A stretch of 64,000 nt of DNA from the NCBI GenBank assembly GCA_021831565.1, contig JAKBMM010000007.1, positions 1 to 64,000 of the forward strand, read 5' to 3'. Source of the DNA: Planctomycetota bacterium. GTDB lineage: Bacteria > Planctomycetota > Phycisphaerae > WQYP01. The notes beneath the pieces are model-generated. The model ran no database searches. It was given only the letters and a program-made list of their open reading frames with translations, and was not told the DNA's origin. Of the stretch, positions 61,888-64,000 are shown piece after piece (the first letter of the stretch is position 1; each line of letters opens with the position of its first letter). The position numbers and the translations under genes are program-made.

Positions 61888-62751
61888 TCAGACGCCGGGA
61901 GCGGCGTCGCGCGGTGGTTTCTTTTGTCCGCCCTTGTCCGTTTTGCCTGTGGGCATTCCCCGGCGAATATACCGGTGAATATGCCGGTACTGTATCGCCA
62001 TACCCAGAACGCCGCATCCGGCATAAATCCATAACGGATGCAGATGCTCCCACGACCATTCCACAAAGGTGGGTTGGAGCCGCAGGGCGAACAGCGCCAA
62101 CGAAAGCAGTACCAGCAGCGATCCCAGCCAGGCGCCGATCACAAGACTGGTAACCAACGGAAAAATTAATCCCACCAGGACCGCCACCAGCATCGCCCCG
62201 GCGGCCAGCGCGAGCACTTCGCTTCGCTGTGTTTTTGGCAAGCGTTCAATGTTTCCCCAGACGTATTTGGCCTCTATTGTTCGCTTCCATAAGGGCGGCG
62301 AGGGGTGTGGTTTTTCGCCGCGGCCAATCCCGGCGAGCCGGGACCGGTGCGTTGCCTGGCGCGTTGCCGCCGGCGGAGAGGCAACGCGCAAAGGCGAACT
62401 TTTCCCGTCATGTGCGGCCACGGCCGAAAACGCCCCATCATGCCAGGCCAAGGCCCCGCCCAGCAGAGCCGCCAGCAGGCATCCCGCCAGCAGAGCCTGT
62501 ATCAACCGGAAGCCCACCGCTCCCAGCACCACGCCAAGCACAATTCCTATAATCACCGTCGTGAGACGAGCCAAATCAGGATGCCACAATGCCGGCGCCA
62601 AGAAGCCTATGTAGGCGCCCAGTCCGGCCATCAGCAATGTAACCAAAGCCCGCGACCAGCGGACCGACTCCAGCCATAATACGAACCCCAGCGTCAGCAT
62701 GGCGCCGGCGGCCAGCAGAAGATCAAGATTGTTGGCGTGGGACAGATTCAC
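61888..62751 (-). CDS. Multi-pass membrane protein (DUF4203-like), unknown function
   Basis: TLGFVLWLESVRWSRALVTLLMAGLGAYIGFLAPAL and repeated TM helices. Confidence 0.5.
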   Translation of the reverse strand: MNLSHANNLDLLLAAGAMLTLGFVLWLESVRWSRALVTLLMAGLGAYIGFLAPALWHPDLARLTTVIIGIVLGVVLGAVGFRLIQALLAGCLLAALLGGALAWHDGAFSAVAAHDGKSSPLRVASPPAATRQATHRSRLAGIGRGEKPHPSPPLWKRTIEAKYVWGNIERLPKTQRSEVLALAAGAMLVAVLVGLIFPLVTSLVIGAWLGSLLVLLSLALFALRLQPTFVEWSWEHLHPLWIYAGCGVLGMAIQYRHIHRYIRRGMPTGKTDKGGQKKPPRDAAPGV

Positions 62752-62878
62752 CCGCGACCCCCAAGCATGGTGATGGCCAGTAAATTATTGTACCCGCGCG
62801 GAAGGCAGTGGTCATTTCGTCTATCATATATCATAATAATGATTTGACGCGAGCGGATATTTCAGACATCATTGCCAC

Positions 62879-64000
62879 ATGGATATCCAACAGAAAATTA
62901 TCGGCGAAGGCATCACGTTTGACGACGTGCTGCTGGTGCCGCAGCGCAGCGACTGTGTTCCCGCCGAAGCGGATGTTCGCACGCGCCTCACGCGCCACAT
63001 CGAGTTGAATCTGCCGCTGCTTTCCTCCCCCATGGACACCGTTACGGAAGCGGCGCTGGCCATCGCGCTGGCGCAGGAAGGCGGGTTGGGCTGCATTCAC
63101 AAGAACATGCCGGTGGAGGCGCAGTGCCGCGAGGTGGAAAAGGTCAAGCGCTCCGCCAACGGCATCATCACCGACCCGGTAACGTTGCCGCCGGACGCCA
63201 CCGTCGGCCGGGCGCGCCAGATTATGAAAGAACAGAACATCAGCGGAATACCGATTGTTCTTGGAGCGGAGTGCGAGCTGGCGGGCATCATCACGCGGCG
63301 CGATATGAAATTCCATGAAGGAGATGACCACCGCCCCATCCACGAGGTCATGACCAAAGCCAATCTCGTAACCGCACCGTCGGACACCTCGCTGGAAAAG
63401 GCGGAAATCATCCTTAATAACGCCCGTGTGGAAAAACTGCTGCTGGTGGATGAAACCCGCCGGCTCAAGGGCATGATCACAATGCGCGACATTGAAAAGA
63501 CGCACCAGTTTCCCAACGCCTGCAAGGATTCGCGCGGCCGGCTGCGGGTAGGCGCGGCCGTGGGCGTCCGCCAATATGAGCGGGCGCAGGCGCTGATGGA
63601 AGAAGGCGTCGATGTGCTGGTGGTGGATAGCGCGCACGGGCATTCCCAGAACGTGCTGGAAACGGTGCGGGAGATCAAGCGGCGGTTTGCGATTGAGGTT
63701 ATCGCCGGCAACATCGCCACCGGCGAGGCGGCCCGCGACCTGATCGCCGCCGGCGCCGATGCGGTGAAAGTCGGTATTGGACCGGGGAGTATCTGCACAA
63801 CCCGCATCGTCTCCGGCGTCGGGGCGCCGCAAATCACGGCGATCATGAATGTGGCGGCGGTAGCCGAACCCGCGGGCGCGCCGGTGATCGCCGACGGCGG
63901 CATCCGGCACAGCGGCGACATTACGAAAGCCCTGGCAATGGGCGCTGATGCGGTCATGATGGGTTCACTTTTCGCCGGGCTGGACGAAAGCCCGGGCGAA
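62879..64000 (+). CDS. guaB: IMP dehydrogenase (truncated by window end)
   Basis: [30 protein letters not shown] region; [23 protein letters not shown]. Absent from the ORF track because no stop lies within the window. Confidence 0.97.
   Translation, partial: MDIQQKIIGEGITFDDVLLVPQRSDCVPAEADVRTRLTRHIELNLPLLSSPMDTVTEAALAIALAQEGGLGCIHKNMPVEAQCREVEKVKRSANGIITDPVTLPPDATVGRARQIMKEQNISGIPIVLGAECELAGIITRRDMKFHEGDDHRPIHEVMTKANLVTAPSDTSLEKAEIILNNARVEKLLLVDETRRLKGMITMRDIEKTHQFPNACKDSRGRLRVGAAVGVRQYERAQALMEEGVDVLVVDSAHGHSQNVLETVREIKRRFAIEVIAGNIATGEAARDLIAAGADAVKVGIGPGSICTTRIVSGVGAPQITAIMNVAAVAEPAGAPVIADGGIRHSGDITKALAMGADAVMMGSLFAGLDESPGE

Overview
64 kb bacterial chromosome segment. The gene set looks planctomycete/Phycisphaerae-like, but that is inference: alternative complex III plus caa3-type oxidase, a PEP-CTERM protein and a Ser/Thr kinase. 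It opens with the 5' part of a 16S rRNA gene (minus strand, cut by the window edge) and ends inside guaB. The largest block (about 4.3-19.9 kb, minus strand) is a complete ActABCDEF - cytochrome c - SCO - CoxBAC/IV cluster. It also contains a second subunit III-like gene and one opposite-strand nucleotidyltransferase. Housekeeping genes are tig, lpxA, thiD2-thiE, murJ, nuoH (alone), glyS, guaA, phoH, argG, parB, a DnaJ/CbpA-type gene, fmt, an endonuclease III-like gene and guaB. The best accessory region is a small decayed island at 32.0-33.9 kb. It holds a restriction-modification C-terminal remnant, a GIY-YIG protein, a RAYT N-terminal stub, a vapB gene with a 3'-truncated vapC, and a 65-bp direct repeat. 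Other points worth checking are a candidate ~118-nt small RNA upstream of guaA, a repeat-rich promoter region upstream of a DUF2934-like gene, two perfect parS sites next to parB, an amidase-fold protein that appears to have lost its zinc ligands, and an adjacent kinase/phosphatase pair. I did not find a convincing wholly new multi-gene system. The strongest 'undescribed' candidates are the sRNA, the repeat/TA island and the pseudo-amidase. All assignments were made by reading the sequence and ORF translations; no searches were run.
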